A DNA stretch of 36,511 nucleotides from Alphaproteobacteria bacterium (lineage in GTDB: Bacteria; Pseudomonadota; Alphaproteobacteria; Ferrovibrionales; Ferrovibrionaceae). Both the position numbers and the translations under genes were made by a program. The DNA lies in NCBI GenBank assembly GCA_947473805.1, contig CANJGB010000032.1:1-36511 (forward strand). Reading direction: 5' to 3'. The notes under the pieces were generated by a model. It was not told the DNA's origin. It did no database searches and saw nothing but the letters and a program-made list of their open reading frames with translations. This document shows, piece by piece, positions 8,712 through 16,809 of this stretch (positions are counted from its first letter, which is position 1; every line of letters begins with the position of its first letter).

Positions 8712-10243
8712 CCGAAGAAGCCATGGATGAACCAGCGCATGGAGCCGGTGGCGGGCGTCGCGCCATCGCCACGACGGAACAGCCAGAAGCGCCGCCCCTG
8801 TACGTCCTCGACCTGGAAATAATCGCGGATGGCGATGACCTCGTCGCGCGCCTTCCACCATTCGCCATGGACACGCTCGGGCCCATCGGCCTTGCGGATA
8901 TCGAAATGCCTGCCGCGCCAGGTGAACCGTACCGGCGGATGGTCGGGCAACAGGCCGAGGGTCTCCACCGGCTCCGGGTTTTTCAGCAGGCGCGCGGGGC
9001 GCGGCAGATGCGCCGGCCAGGCCTTGCCGCCGGGACGCGCCAGCGGTGCGATGCGGCCCACCGCGCGTTCCGGCACATCGCTTTCCACCGGCGCCAGGCG
9101 ATAGACGCGGCCGGCGCCGAGCCTAGCAACGAGGCGATCCACCAGCGCGGCCATGTCGGGCACCGGGACCTCGCCCCCCAGACGGCCGGCGATCTGCTGC
9201 GCGCCAAGCGGATCGGTGCGGAGCGCCAGCAGAATCATCACCTCGACGCCGAAGCCGGGCTCGACGGTGCCAAGTTTCTCCGCCAGCAGGCGCATGAGGT
9301 GGCGTCCGTCGCGCGTGGGCGCCGCCGTGCCGATGCGGATGAAGCAGTCGACGCCATCGACGCGGCGGAACAGGAGATCGAGCCGGCGCACGCCGCGACC
9401 GGCGGCGCCCAGCTTGCGGCACAAAGTGGCGACAAGGCTTTCCATCGCGGCCGTCAGGCTTTCGGCCGTCAGCAGCGGTTCGACGAAGGCCAGGCGCACC
9501 TGCGGCACATCGGGCGGCAGGAAGGGTTGCAGCGGTTCGGCGGCGCGGCCCAGCGCCTGGTCGAGACGCAGGGCGATGGCGGGGCCGAAGCGCAGGACCA
9601 AAGGGGCACGCGGCAAGGGGTAAAGCGCCGCGATGCGCTCGATGCCGAGCAGGCGCAGGCCATCGAAAATGTTGGATGGCAATCGCAGCGCGGCGACGGG
9701 CAGGTCGGCCAAGGCTTCGCGGGTGCCACCGGGCGGGATGATGGAAAGATCAGCAGCACCATGCCGCGCCACGGCCCAGGCGGCGGCCGGCGTGTCAGCC
9801 ACGGCGGCGCGGGCCGCGAGGCCGAAGCGGCGCACGCGGGCCAGCAGCGTTTCGAGCAGCCGGGTTTCACCGCCATGGAGATGGGCGACACCCGTAATGT
9901 CGAGCAGCAGGCCGTCATCGCCATCGGGCGCGACGACGGGGCTGTAGCGCTGCACCGCCCAGGTCGCCAGGCGTTCCAGCCCCACGCGATCGGCAACAGG
10001 ATCGGCAGGGATGGCCACCAGATCGGCGGCGAGGATACGCGCCTGGGTAAGATCGAGGCCGGGATAAAGACCGCGTGTACGGGCCTGCGCATCGACCGCG
10101 GTGACGACGTCGCGCGCCGCCTCGCGCAGGAAGATGACGACGGGCCGCGCCGCACCCTTAACCGGCGACGCGGAAGTACGTGCTGCCTTCCGCAGCCGGT
10201 CGGTCGGCCAGGTCGGCAGGTAGAGCGAGACGACCCTCGGCAT
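8708..10243 (-). CDS. imuB: ImuB, Y-family polymerase-like mutasome protein
   Basis: A 511-residue protein with Y-family architecture. It begins [16 protein letters not shown], where active Y-family polymerases have an Asp-containing metal motif, so it lacks the catalytic carboxylates as ImuB proteins do. The little-finger region and the conserved ImuB C-terminus ([18 protein letters not shown], ending in WFIHGFFG) are present. In known systems ImuB is the hub that binds the sliding clamp, ImuA and DnaE2. The start is the ATG at 10241-10243, which lies inside the 3' end of imuA (86-base overlap). The stop overlaps the dnaE2 start by 3 bases, indicating coupled translation. Confidence 0.92.
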   Translation of the reverse strand: MPRVVSLYLPTWPTDRLRKAARTSASPVKGAARPVVIFLREAARDVVTAVDAQARTRGLYPGLDLTQARILAADLVAIPADPVADRVGLERLATWAVQRYSPVVAPDGDDGLLLDITGVAHLHGGETRLLETLLARVRRFGLAARAAVADTPAAAWAVARHGAADLSIIPPGGTREALADLPVAALRLPSNIFDGLRLLGIERIAALYPLPRAPLVLRFGPAIALRLDQALGRAAEPLQPFLPPDVPQVRLAFVEPLLTAESLTAAMESLVATLCRKLGAAGRGVRRLDLLFRRVDGVDCFIRIGTAAPTRDGRHLMRLLAEKLGTVEPGFGVEVMILLALRTDPLGAQQIAGRLGGEVPVPDMAALVDRLVARLGAGRVYRLAPVESDVPERAVGRIAPLARPGGKAWPAHLPRPARLLKNPEPVETLGLLPDHPPVRFTWRGRHFDIRKADGPERVHGEWWKARDEVIAIRDYFQVEDVQGRRFWLFRRGDGATPATGSMRWFIHGFFG

Positions 10244-10904
10244 TGCAAGCCTCCATGATCCATGACGCAGGTTCACCGCCACGACAGCGCAACAGGTCAA
10301 CCTGCCAGCGCGCGCGTTCGATGCCGGGGACCGGCAAAAGACCCGATGGCACATGCGCGATGCGCCAGCGGGTGACGGCCGCCGACGGTTCGCCCTCCGC
10401 ACCGGCCTTGCCGCGACGCAGGACGAAACCGGTTACGCCGGTCGAGAGCGCCGCGAGTTGCAGGCGGCGGCTGGCGGTCATGCCCATGCGGCCCACCTCA
10501 CCCACCACGGCGGCAAGGCCGGCGTGACGCAGCCCCTCTTCCATGACGAACAGGACCTCGTCGTCGCTGGCGGCATCCGCATGCAACACGTGATCGGGGG
10601 CGAGGCCCGCCTGTGCCAGAGCCGGGCCGAACACGTCGCCCGCCCGGCCGCACCACAGGACGGGACCGCCGAGGCGCGCGACAATGCCGGCGGCGAACAG
10701 GGTGGCCGGACCGTTGCTGCCGGCCGCATCCTCGCCACCGATCTCGTGCAATGCGGCGCGCGCCAGCCCGCCACCCGGCAGGACATCGTCCAAAGCCGGT
10801 ATGTCGAATGGCAAAGCGGGGGTGCCGGCCGCCACGACGCCACGCGCCAGATGTTCGATCCGGGCACGCAGGTCCGGCGACACGATGCCAGATCGTGCCT
10901 TCAT
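10158..10904 (-). CDS. imuA: ImuA, RecA-like/SulA-like mutasome protein
   Basis: A 248-residue member of the ImuA family, distantly RecA-like, and the first gene of the mutasome operon. Visible features are an N-terminal FDIPALDDVLPGGGLARAALHEI segment, a central strand pattern (FAAGIVARLGGPVLWCGR), RLQLAALSTGVTGFVLR, and a C-terminus with the [11 protein letters not shown] element typical of ImuA. ATG 10902-10904 is preceded by AGGAG on the minus strand. A LexA box lies 24 bases upstream of the start codon. In Myxococcus and mycobacterial work ImuA-like proteins support DnaE2-dependent induced mutagenesis. The assignment rests on these features and on gene order. Confidence 0.9.
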   Translation of the reverse strand: MKARSGIVSPDLRARIEHLARGVVAAGTPALPFDIPALDDVLPGGGLARAALHEIGGEDAAGSNGPATLFAAGIVARLGGPVLWCGRAGDVFGPALAQAGLAPDHVLHADAASDDEVLFVMEEGLRHAGLAAVVGEVGRMGMTASRRLQLAALSTGVTGFVLRRGKAGAEGEPSAAVTRWRIAHVPSGLLPVPGIERARWQVDLLRCRGGEPASWIMEACNAEGRLALPADLADRPAAEGSTYFRVAG

Positions 10905-10928
10905 GCTCCTGTTCCGTGCGGTTTCTGT

Positions 10929-10943
10929 GTTCCTATTTTGTTC
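10929..10943. promoter_or_regulatory. LexA (SOS) box GTTC-N7-GTTC
   Basis: An exact direct repeat GTTC-CTATTTT-GTTC, the established alphaproteobacterial LexA operator, read as GAAC-N7-GAAC towards imuA. It covers the -10 region of the imuA promoter. A further GAAC at 10950-10953 and an imperfect half site at 10911-10925 flank it. Confidence 0.85.
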
Positions 10944-10964
10944 TTATTGGAACAGCAGAGTCAA
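10935..10964 (-). promoter_or_regulatory. Promoter of the imuA-imuB-dnaE2 operon
   Basis: On the minus strand TTGACT (10964-10959) and CAAAAT (10940-10935) are separated by 18 bp. The -10 element sits inside the LexA box, which explains repression by LexA. Confidence 0.55.
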
Positions 10965-10992
10965 GAGACCTGAATCGGGCCTGAAACGGGGC

Positions 10993-11889
10993 TTATTTGT
11001 ACTTGAGCAGCTTCTCGACGATGGTGCCGAGGTCGTCCCAGCGCTTGCAGTAGTAATAGAGATAGAGGTGCACGATGGTGGCACCGGCTTTCTCCAGCGC
11101 GGGGATCTGCGCCAGCGACGCGTCGAGATCGACGCTACCGTCACTACGCTTCACGGGGATGATGCACCCGCGCACCTGCAAGCTCGACGGGTCGCGACCG
11201 TGACGGCGCATCGAATCCTTGATCGCCTTCACGCCTGACGCCAGCACATCGGGCGCGACGGGCACCGGGCACCACGCATTGCCAAGGCGGCCGATGCGTT
11301 CCACGTTGCGCTCGCTGGCCGGCAGGCCGATCCACACCGGGATGCCGCCGGCCTGCACCGGCAGCGGCAGGGAATAGAAATCCCTGAACGTCACGCGGCG
11401 GCCGGAATAACTGGCCGGCGCACCGCCCCACAAAGCGCGGCAGACCTCGATCTGCTCCTCGAGGTCGGTGTAGCGGCCCTGGAAGGGAATGTTCGACGCG
11501 GTGTATTCCGCCTCCTGCCAGCCGACGCCGAACGCGGCATCGAGGCGGCCCTTGGAGATGACGTCGAGTGTCGCGAGCTGCTTGGCCAGCAGGATGGCCG
11601 GACGCAGCGGCGCGACGAGCACGTTCATCGACAGGCGGATGCGCTGTGTCACCGCCGCGATGGCGGAGAGCGTGGCGATGGGCTCGTAATAGGCGAAGTC
11701 GATGGCGAACGGAAAGTTGGACCCGGTCGTCAGCTTGGCGGCATAGGCGTCCGCATTCATGCCGAGATGGTCGGCGATGGTGACCTGGTCGATGCCGCGC
11801 TCGTCAGCGAGGCGTGCGGCTGCCATCAGGGTGTCGAAGCCGCTGCCCAGTTCGTGGACGCCGGTGAGGTTCAGGGCGATCTGCGTCAT
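10993..11889 (-). CDS. LLM class flavin/F420-dependent oxidoreductase
   Basis: A 298-residue luciferase-like TIM-barrel oxidoreductase. TLDVISKGRLDAAFGVGW at residues 108-125 is the LLM signature, and IPVWIGLPASERNVERIGRLGNAW is the typical strand and phosphate-binding segment of the shorter, F420-like subgroup. The shorter length and the N-terminal HLGMNADAYAAK region set it apart from the other two LLM proteins of the window. Its ATG is 10 bases after the stop of the preceding LLM gene, so it is probably translated from the same transcript. The ribosome site is weak. Flavin type and substrate are not determinable here. Confidence 0.85.
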   Translation of the reverse strand: MTQIALNLTGVHELGSGFDTLMAAARLADERGIDQVTIADHLGMNADAYAAKLTTGSNFPFAIDFAYYEPIATLSAIAAVTQRIRLSMNVLVAPLRPAILLAKQLATLDVISKGRLDAAFGVGWQEAEYTASNIPFQGRYTDLEEQIEVCRALWGGAPASYSGRRVTFRDFYSLPLPVQAGGIPVWIGLPASERNVERIGRLGNAWCPVPVAPDVLASGVKAIKDSMRRHGRDPSSLQVRGCIIPVKRSDGSVDLDASLAQIPALEKAGATIVHLYLYYYCKRWDDLGTIVEKLLKYK

Positions 11890-11899
11890 GACGGACAGA

Positions 11900-13138
11900 T
11901 CAGGCGGACAGCGCGTTCTCGCGGATCACGCCGCGGGCGTCGAACGACTGGCCCTGGGGCGGGCGCAGCTCGCGCAGGCGCGGCATCACCTCGCGCGAGA
12001 ACAGGTCGAGATTGTCAACCGTGTCCTCGTGTGACAGCGTGCCGCCATGGGCCAGCGCGATGAGATGGCCGAAGCCGCCGACATGGTCGTACATGCGCTT
12101 GATCTGCTGGAACACGTCATCCGGCGTGCCGGCATAGGCGAGGCCCGCATCGACGAGATCCTCCATCGACGCCGTGGAGGTATTGATGGGCGTGCCGTCG
12201 GTCTTCTTCACGATGAGATGGTCCTGCGCGATGCGCGCACCGCTGGGGCGCTGCAAAGCCGCGGCATTGGCCTCGGGCGGGAACAGGCCCGGCGGGTTCT
12301 GGAAGGCCGGGTTCACGATGGACGCAGACTCGAGATAGCCCTTCACCTTGGCCAGTTTCGCAAAGCCCTCGGCGCGCGTGCGGCCAATGGCGAGCATGGC
12401 GAGATAACCGAAGCGATCGAGGTTGGGCTCGGGCCGGCCGAGCTCGGCGGTGCGCTTGCGATAGGCCTCGAACATTTTTTTCGCGTTGTCGCGGCTGAAC
12501 ACGGTGGCGATGGTGTGACCGCACTCGGCCACCGGGATGGCCGTCGCGGCGTTGCCGGCGCTGATCCACACATTGGGGCGCGGCTGCTGGTACGGACGCG
12601 GCCAGATGTTCACCTGGCGGTGATGAAAATGCTGGCCTTCCCAGTTGAACGGGCCGTCATGGGTGGTGAGCGCCTTGAGGATGAGGTCGTGCGCTTCCCA
12701 GAAGCGGCTCATGAGATCGACGGGGTTCGAGTTCTGCGCCGAAATCTCGTAGGCGATACCCTTGATGAAACCGATCTCGGTGCGGCCGCGCGACAGCACG
12801 TCGGCATAGGCCAGTTCCTCGGCGATGCGCACCGGGTCGGGCCGGTGGCAGATCGGAATGCCGAGCGTCAGCAGGCGCGCCTTCTTGGTAATGCGCGCCA
12901 GAATCGACAGGTTGTTGAGGCACGAGACACTGAGGCACGTCGCCGTGCTGTGGTGCTCGTTCAACATGATGTCCCAGCCGAGTTCGTCGGCGGCCATGTA
13001 TTCGTCGTAGTAGCGGTTCAGCAGGTCGGCCCCGATCTTGGGATCGAAATGCTTGCTGGGCAGCGTCACGCGCAGCGTGACCGGATCGGCATCCCAGGCC
13101 TGAGGATAGGGCTGCTCGGAAATGAACCATGCGCGCAT
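11900..13138 (-). CDS. LLM class flavin-dependent oxidoreductase
   Basis: A 412-residue luciferase-like monooxygenase. The EHHSTATCLSVSCLNNLS stretch (residues 61-78) and YADVLSRGRTEIGFIKG (111-127) are characteristic of this LLM group, and PNVWISAGN is the later barrel strand. The ATG at 13136-13138 overlaps the stop of the alpha/beta hydrolase by one base (TGATG) and has AAGGAG seven bases upstream. It is preferred to the GTG three bases earlier. The coupling to a hydrolase suggests that an ester or lactone formed by oxygenation is opened next, or the reverse order. That is inference. Confidence 0.87.
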   Translation of the reverse strand: MRAWFISEQPYPQAWDADPVTLRVTLPSKHFDPKIGADLLNRYYDEYMAADELGWDIMLNEHHSTATCLSVSCLNNLSILARITKKARLLTLGIPICHRPDPVRIAEELAYADVLSRGRTEIGFIKGIAYEISAQNSNPVDLMSRFWEAHDLILKALTTHDGPFNWEGQHFHHRQVNIWPRPYQQPRPNVWISAGNAATAIPVAECGHTIATVFSRDNAKKMFEAYRKRTAELGRPEPNLDRFGYLAMLAIGRTRAEGFAKLAKVKGYLESASIVNPAFQNPPGLFPPEANAAALQRPSGARIAQDHLIVKKTDGTPINTSTASMEDLVDAGLAYAGTPDDVFQQIKRMYDHVGGFGHLIALAHGGTLSHEDTVDNLDLFSREVMPRLRELRPPQGQSFDARGVIRENALSA

Positions 13139-13962
13139 CACGCAACTCCTTCCGGTTTGGCCTGCCGCGCCGGCGCGCCGGCGACCTGCCGCACGGCGCG
13201 CGCAAAGGCGGCCGGCTGCTCGACATGGACGAAATGTCCGGCCCCTTCGACCACGGTGAACTCGGCGCCGGGGATGGCGGCGGCATAGCGACGGCCGCCC
13301 TCAGCGCTGATGACCTTGTCCGCGCCGCCCCAGACGACGGCGGTCGGCACCTTGATGCGCGGCAGCCAGCGGCGGATGCGCGGATTGTGCATGTACGGCT
13401 TCCAGCCGAAGAGCGTAATGGATTCACGGGACCGCGTGACGCCGACGACATCGGCCACGGGCCACTTCGAGAAATCGGGGCGGTACTTGTCAGGCTCGGC
13501 GAAATACATGTCGGGCCAGTCATTGGCGCGGATCGTGTAGAAGTCGAAGAAGTCGCGGTCCTCGCGGCCGCCGGGCTTGAAGCCGAGCGGCGCCGCCAGC
13601 GCCAGCGCACTGAACCGTTCCACCGAACGCACCGCCATCTCGACCGCGATCCAGCCGCCGAACGACGCGCCGGCAAGCACCGCGTCCTCGAGGCCAAAGT
13701 GATCCGCCAGTTCGAGGTAGAAATAGGCAAGGTCGTCGATCGACGTCATGTCGGCGGGGAGGTCCGAACCGCCAAAGCCAGGATGCCAGGGCGCGATGAC
13801 GCGGTGGGTCTTCGCCAGTTCGGCAAGATAGTCAGTGCCGTAGACGTCGGGCCCCTCGCCCGCGTGAAGAAACAGCAGTGGACGGCCGCTGCCGCCCTCC
13901 AGTACGTCCAAGCCGATACCGAGGATATCAAGCCGGTGGCGACGAAATTCCACACCGCTCAT
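13138..13962 (-). CDS. Alpha/beta hydrolase
   Basis: A 274-residue alpha/beta-hydrolase fold protein. The nucleophile elbow GASFGG has Ser at about residue 100. The acid is Asp215 in WGGADKV and the base His243 in GAGHF. PLLFLHAGEGP at 28-38 forms the oxyanion region, with HAGEG in place of the common HGxPG. The ATG at 13960-13962 is chosen because the family core starts right after it and the promoter and operator found upstream end before it. The frame stays open further upstream but that stretch overlaps the promoter. It is the first gene of a three-gene unit with two LLM oxidoreductases. Confidence 0.87.
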   Translation of the reverse strand: MSGVEFRRHRLDILGIGLDVLEGGSGRPLLFLHAGEGPDVYGTDYLAELAKTHRVIAPWHPGFGGSDLPADMTSIDDLAYFYLELADHFGLEDAVLAGASFGGWIAVEMAVRSVERFSALALAAPLGFKPGGREDRDFFDFYTIRANDWPDMYFAEPDKYRPDFSKWPVADVVGVTRSRESITLFGWKPYMHNPRIRRWLPRIKVPTAVVWGGADKVISAEGGRRYAAAIPGAEFTVVEGAGHFVHVEQPAAFARAVRQVAGAPARQAKPEGVA

Positions 13963-13975
13963 GGAAACAACTCTG

Positions 13976-13990
13976 TTCTGTAATTCGGAA
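13976..13990. promoter_or_regulatory. IclR-type operator candidate, copy 1 (TTCTG-TAATT-CGGAA)
   Basis: An imperfect palindrome with one mismatch between the arms, placed 8 bases downstream of the hydrolase operon -10 box. Read in the direction of transcription, 14 of 15 bases are identical to the site in front of the IclR gene at 19632. A neighbouring near-palindrome, GAAACGTTTTC (13988-13998), overlaps the presumed start point. Confidence 0.65.
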
Positions 13991-13998
13991 ACGTTTTC

Positions 13999-14027
13999 AT
14001 TATATCGAACACCCAATGGCCGTGCAA
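13999..14027 (-). promoter_or_regulatory. Promoter of the hydrolase/LLM operon
   Basis: On the minus strand a perfect TATAAT (14004-13999) is preceded by TTGCAC (14027-14022) at 17 bp. The start point would fall near 13992, next to the operator. The region lies between the DUF35 stop and the hydrolase start. Confidence 0.6.
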
Positions 14028-14035
14028 CGCCGTGC

Positions 14036-14461
14036 CTACTTTGCCGGCAGGCGCGCGGCATAGAGCGGGCCATCCTCATAGGCGAGGGTCACCAGTTCGA
14101 CCTCGCACCCGAGAGGCGGCGGTTCATCCATGCCGATCAGCCGTGTCGCGATGCGCGGGCCATCGTGCAGATCGATGATGCCGAGGCGAAATGGCAGTTC
14201 AGCGGCAAAATAAAACGCCGCCGCATTGACCACCGACTGCGAATAGAGGATGCCGCGGCCGGAATGGGCCAGCCAGTCGGTGTTCGGCGCCCAGCACTCC
14301 GCGCAGATGCGCTTGGGCGGAAAGCTCATATGGCCACACTTCGGGCACTTCGTGATCATGAAGCGGCCGTCGAGCAGGCCCTGCCAGAAGGTCTGCGTGA
14401 AGGCGGTCACGCGCGGCGGATAGGCGCGTTTGCCGGGCCGGGCGATGATCTCGAGCGTCAC
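14036..14461 (-). CDS. Zn-ribbon/OB-fold (DUF35) protein, partner of the thiolase-like protein
   Basis: A 141-residue DUF35 protein. The N-terminal zinc ribbon has Cys39-x2-Cys42 and Cys53-x2-Cys56 (KCPKCGH and CAECW), followed by an OB-fold (GILYSQSVV, RIATRLIG, CEVELV). The start is GTG at 14459-14461, overlapping the thiolase stop in GTGA. DUF35 proteins pair with thiolase-like proteins. In actinobacterial steroid side-chain degradation the Ltp2-ChsH2 DUF35 pair forms a retro-aldolase, and others support acyl transfer. The genetic coupling here strongly suggests a physical complex with the upstream protein. The chemistry remains to be shown. Confidence 0.87.
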   Translation of the reverse strand: MTLEIIARPGKRAYPPRVTAFTQTFWQGLLDGRFMITKCPKCGHMSFPPKRICAECWAPNTDWLAHSGRGILYSQSVVNAAAFYFAAELPFRLGIIDLHDGPRIATRLIGMDEPPPLGCEVELVTLAYEDGPLYAARLPAK

Positions 14462-15672
14462 CGCCCCGCCTCCAGCACATGGACGCTGGCGCCGCTGAAA
14501 TTGCCGAGTTCGGACATCATGGCGCCGATGGTCGCATTCTTCACCTGGCGTGCACCGGCCTGGCCGCGCAGCTGCTCGACGAGCTCATACACGCCGTAGA
14601 GCGGTGTGAGATAGGCGGGATGGCCGCGCGAAATCGGTGCTCCCGAGGTGTTGATCGGAATGCGGCCGCCGAGCCGGGTTTCACCCTCGACCGCCAGCTG
14701 CGCACCCTTGCCGCGCGGCGCGAAGCCCATGGCCTCGCTGGCCAGTACCTCGATGATGGTGGAACCGGCATAGAGTTCGGCCAGCGACACGTCGGCCGGC
14801 GTGATGCCCGCCTGCGCGAAGGCATCCTGCGCCGAGCGCGCGCACGACGCCATGGCCAGCATGTCGTTCGGCACTTCGCTGATTTCGTGCACGCCCTCGT
14901 GATAGAAGCCGCGACCGGTAACGCGCGCATAGGGCTTGCCAAGACTCTTGGCGATTTCCTCGCGCGCCAGAACCAGGCAGATCGCACCATCGGCGGGAAT
15001 GGCAAGCTCCAGCAGGCCCATGCCATCGACCAACGGCGCCTCGGCCAGGATCTGGTCGCGGGTGAAGGGCGTGCCGCGGATCGACAGCGGGTTCAGCGAA
15101 CCGTGCCAGTGATCCTTCACCGCCACGGCGGCGAGCTGTTCGCGCGTCGCGCCGTATTCGTGGAAGTAGCGCGCCACGTCCATGCCGTACCAGACGCGCG
15201 GCGTGAAGCCGAAGGGGGCATGGAAATCGACATCGCCGTTGGAGCGCATCTGATAGGCGAGATGCGTTGTACGCGGCACCGCGGTCTCGACGCTGATGCC
15301 CAGCGCCAGCGCGACATCGGCGACGCCGGAGGCGACCTGCATGACTGCCTGATCGAAAGCGAGGCCCCCGGTCATGCCGTTGCCGATCACCTCCATGACC
15401 ACACCCGAGCAACGCAGGCGCAGGTAATTGGCCATGAAGGTCGCGAAGTAGCGCTGCTTGGTATAGGTGCGCGGATGCGTAAATATGAGGGAATCGATAT
15501 CGGACTTGCCGATACCGGCCTCGGCCACCGCGCGAACCACAACGTCAGCCAGGATCTCGTGTTCGACGGTCTGGATCTCGGCTTCGTCCGGCGTCTGGAA
15601 GCGGCTGCATGGCAGGGCCGCCTGCCCGATCACGCAGACGTTCCTGATGCCACTCCGGTCCGAACGATCCAT
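14458..15672 (-). CDS. Thiolase-like protein without the usual catalytic cysteines (SCP2-thiolase/Ltp-like)
   Basis: A 404-residue thiolase-fold protein. The N-terminal nucleophile Cys position of true thiolases falls in GNGMTGG (residues 97-103), which has no Cys. The C-terminal GHP with His351 is kept, but the later Cys-x-Gly region reads GAMMSELGN, again without Cys. It is therefore unlikely to be a standard acyl transferase and resembles the lipid-transfer/aldolase branch that works with DUF35 proteins, such as Ltp2. ELYAGSTIIEVLASEAMGF is the conserved C-domain segment. It starts 16 bp after the binding-protein gene and overlaps the DUF35 gene by four bases. The gene order suggests cleavage of a CoA-bound intermediate. 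Confidence 0.85.
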   Translation of the reverse strand: MDRSDRSGIRNVCVIGQAALPCSRFQTPDEAEIQTVEHEILADVVVRAVAEAGIGKSDIDSLIFTHPRTYTKQRYFATFMANYLRLRCSGVVMEVIGNGMTGGLAFDQAVMQVASGVADVALALGISVETAVPRTTHLAYQMRSNGDVDFHAPFGFTPRVWYGMDVARYFHEYGATREQLAAVAVKDHWHGSLNPLSIRGTPFTRDQILAEAPLVDGMGLLELAIPADGAICLVLAREEIAKSLGKPYARVTGRGFYHEGVHEISEVPNDMLAMASCARSAQDAFAQAGITPADVSLAELYAGSTIIEVLASEAMGFAPRGKGAQLAVEGETRLGGRIPINTSGAPISRGHPAYLTPLYGVYELVEQLRGQAGARQVKNATIGAMMSELGNFSGASVHVLEAGR

Positions 15673-15688
15673 TACGCGACCCTGCAGA

Positions 15689-16651
15689 TCAAGGCTTCAG
15701 CAGGCCCTTGTCGGCGAGGCCTTTCCACTGCGCGGCCTCGTCCTTGATCAACTTGGCGAATTCGGCAGGGCTGCTGGGATTCGGTTCGTAGCCCAGCTGG
15801 CGGATTTTTGCCTGCACATCAGGCGAGGCCAGAGCCTTCTGCATCGCGCCGTTCAGTTTGGTGATTGCCGCGGCCGGCGTGCCGACCGGCGCGGCGAGGC
15901 CGGTCCATATGGTGGAAACAAAATCCGGCAGGGTAGCTGAGGCAACCGGCACACCTGGCAGGCCGGCATAGGGCTTGAAACCCGTGAGCGCGAGCGGGCG
16001 CAGTTTGCCTTCGTCGATATACTGCTTGAAGGGACCGATCGAGCTGATGCCGTACTGCACCTGGTTGGCAAGCAGAGCCTGGATCGCCGGCGCGGCGCCG
16101 CCATAGCGCACCAGTTCAGTCTCGATGCCGGCCTTGTAGTTGAGGAACTGGTTGGTGATCAGATCCGTGCCGCCCTGGGCGCCGAAGTTCAGCTTGCCGG
16201 GATTCTTCTTCGCGTATTCGATAAATTCCGGAAAGGTCTTAACCGGCACTTCCGAATTCACGGCGATGACCAGATCGCCGATGCCAATGATGCTGATCGG
16301 CGCGAACTTCTCCGCCAGGTCCTTCTGCACGGCCGTATTGATATACGGAAGCGTGGTAACGGTGTTGGTGGTCAGCATGAGCGTGTAGCCGTCGGCATCC
16401 GACCGCACCGCGAACTCATAACCGATCTGGCCGCTGGCGCCCGGCTTGTTGTCGACGATGATGGGCTGCCCCAGCGCCTGGGACATCTGGTCGCCGATCA
16501 ACCGCGCCACCGCGTCAGTCGGGCCGCCAGCCGCCAGCGCGACGACGATGCGAATTGGCTTCTCGGGATACTCGGCGCGCGCCTGTGGGGCCGACAGCGC
16601 AACACCGGCGGCGATCACGGCGGTACTGAAGAACGCATATGGACGCATCAT
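15689..16651 (-). CDS. Tripartite tricarboxylate transporter (Bug/TctC) periplasmic binding protein
   Basis: A 320-residue Bug family solute receptor. It has a signal peptide of about 26 residues (MMRPYAFFSTAVIAAGVALS, cleavage after ARA) followed by YPEKPIRIVVALAAGGPTDAVAR, the hallmark N-terminus of TctC-type proteins. It also has VDNKPGASGQIG and the C-terminal LGYEPNPSSPAEFAKLIKDE. Of the clustered ATGs I choose 16649-16651 because GGGAG then lies at normal distance, and ATG 16655-16657 is too close to it. TctA and TctB membrane partners are not nearby, which is common for this family. The position directly ahead of the thiolase-like gene suggests it binds the pathway substrate, probably a carboxylate. 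Confidence 0.9.
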   Translation of the reverse strand: MMRPYAFFSTAVIAAGVALSAPQARAEYPEKPIRIVVALAAGGPTDAVARLIGDQMSQALGQPIIVDNKPGASGQIGYEFAVRSDADGYTLMLTTNTVTTLPYINTAVQKDLAEKFAPISIIGIGDLVIAVNSEVPVKTFPEFIEYAKKNPGKLNFGAQGGTDLITNQFLNYKAGIETELVRYGGAAPAIQALLANQVQYGISSIGPFKQYIDEGKLRPLALTGFKPYAGLPGVPVASATLPDFVSTIWTGLAAPVGTPAAAITKLNGAMQKALASPDVQAKIRQLGYEPNPSSPAEFAKLIKDEAAQWKGLADKGLLKP

Positions 16652-16721
16652 CTTCATCTCCCTAGCGGCATTGAAATGACCCCTTTGCGGGGATTTCGAC
16701 GGATCAATTGCCTGCGCCATG

Positions 16722-16750
16722 AATAAAGCAAAGGGCGAAGCGCCGCGCCC
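16722..16750 (-). terminator. Intrinsic terminator after the IclR pair
   Basis: On the minus strand GGGCG (16750-16746) pairs with CGCCC (16737-16733) and is followed by a T-rich tract TTTGCTTTATT. It sits about 60 bases beyond the stop of the downstream IclR gene and ahead of the binding-protein gene. Confidence 0.5.
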
Positions 16751-16809
16751 GGTGTTTTTATCGCCGGGCCAAATTACACAAGGATGGAAATTGCCAATCC
16801 GTCAGTCCT

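Noticed and set aside
8712-8861. N-terminal extension of DnaE2
   Set aside because: The extra 50 codons lie within imuB and do not resemble the family; the ATG at 8711 overlaps the imuB stop and begins the conserved PHP start.
8723-10258. Open plus-strand frame of 511 codons opposite imuB
   Set aside because: imuB has recognised motifs and coupled overlaps on the other strand; the antisense translation has biased composition and no domain.
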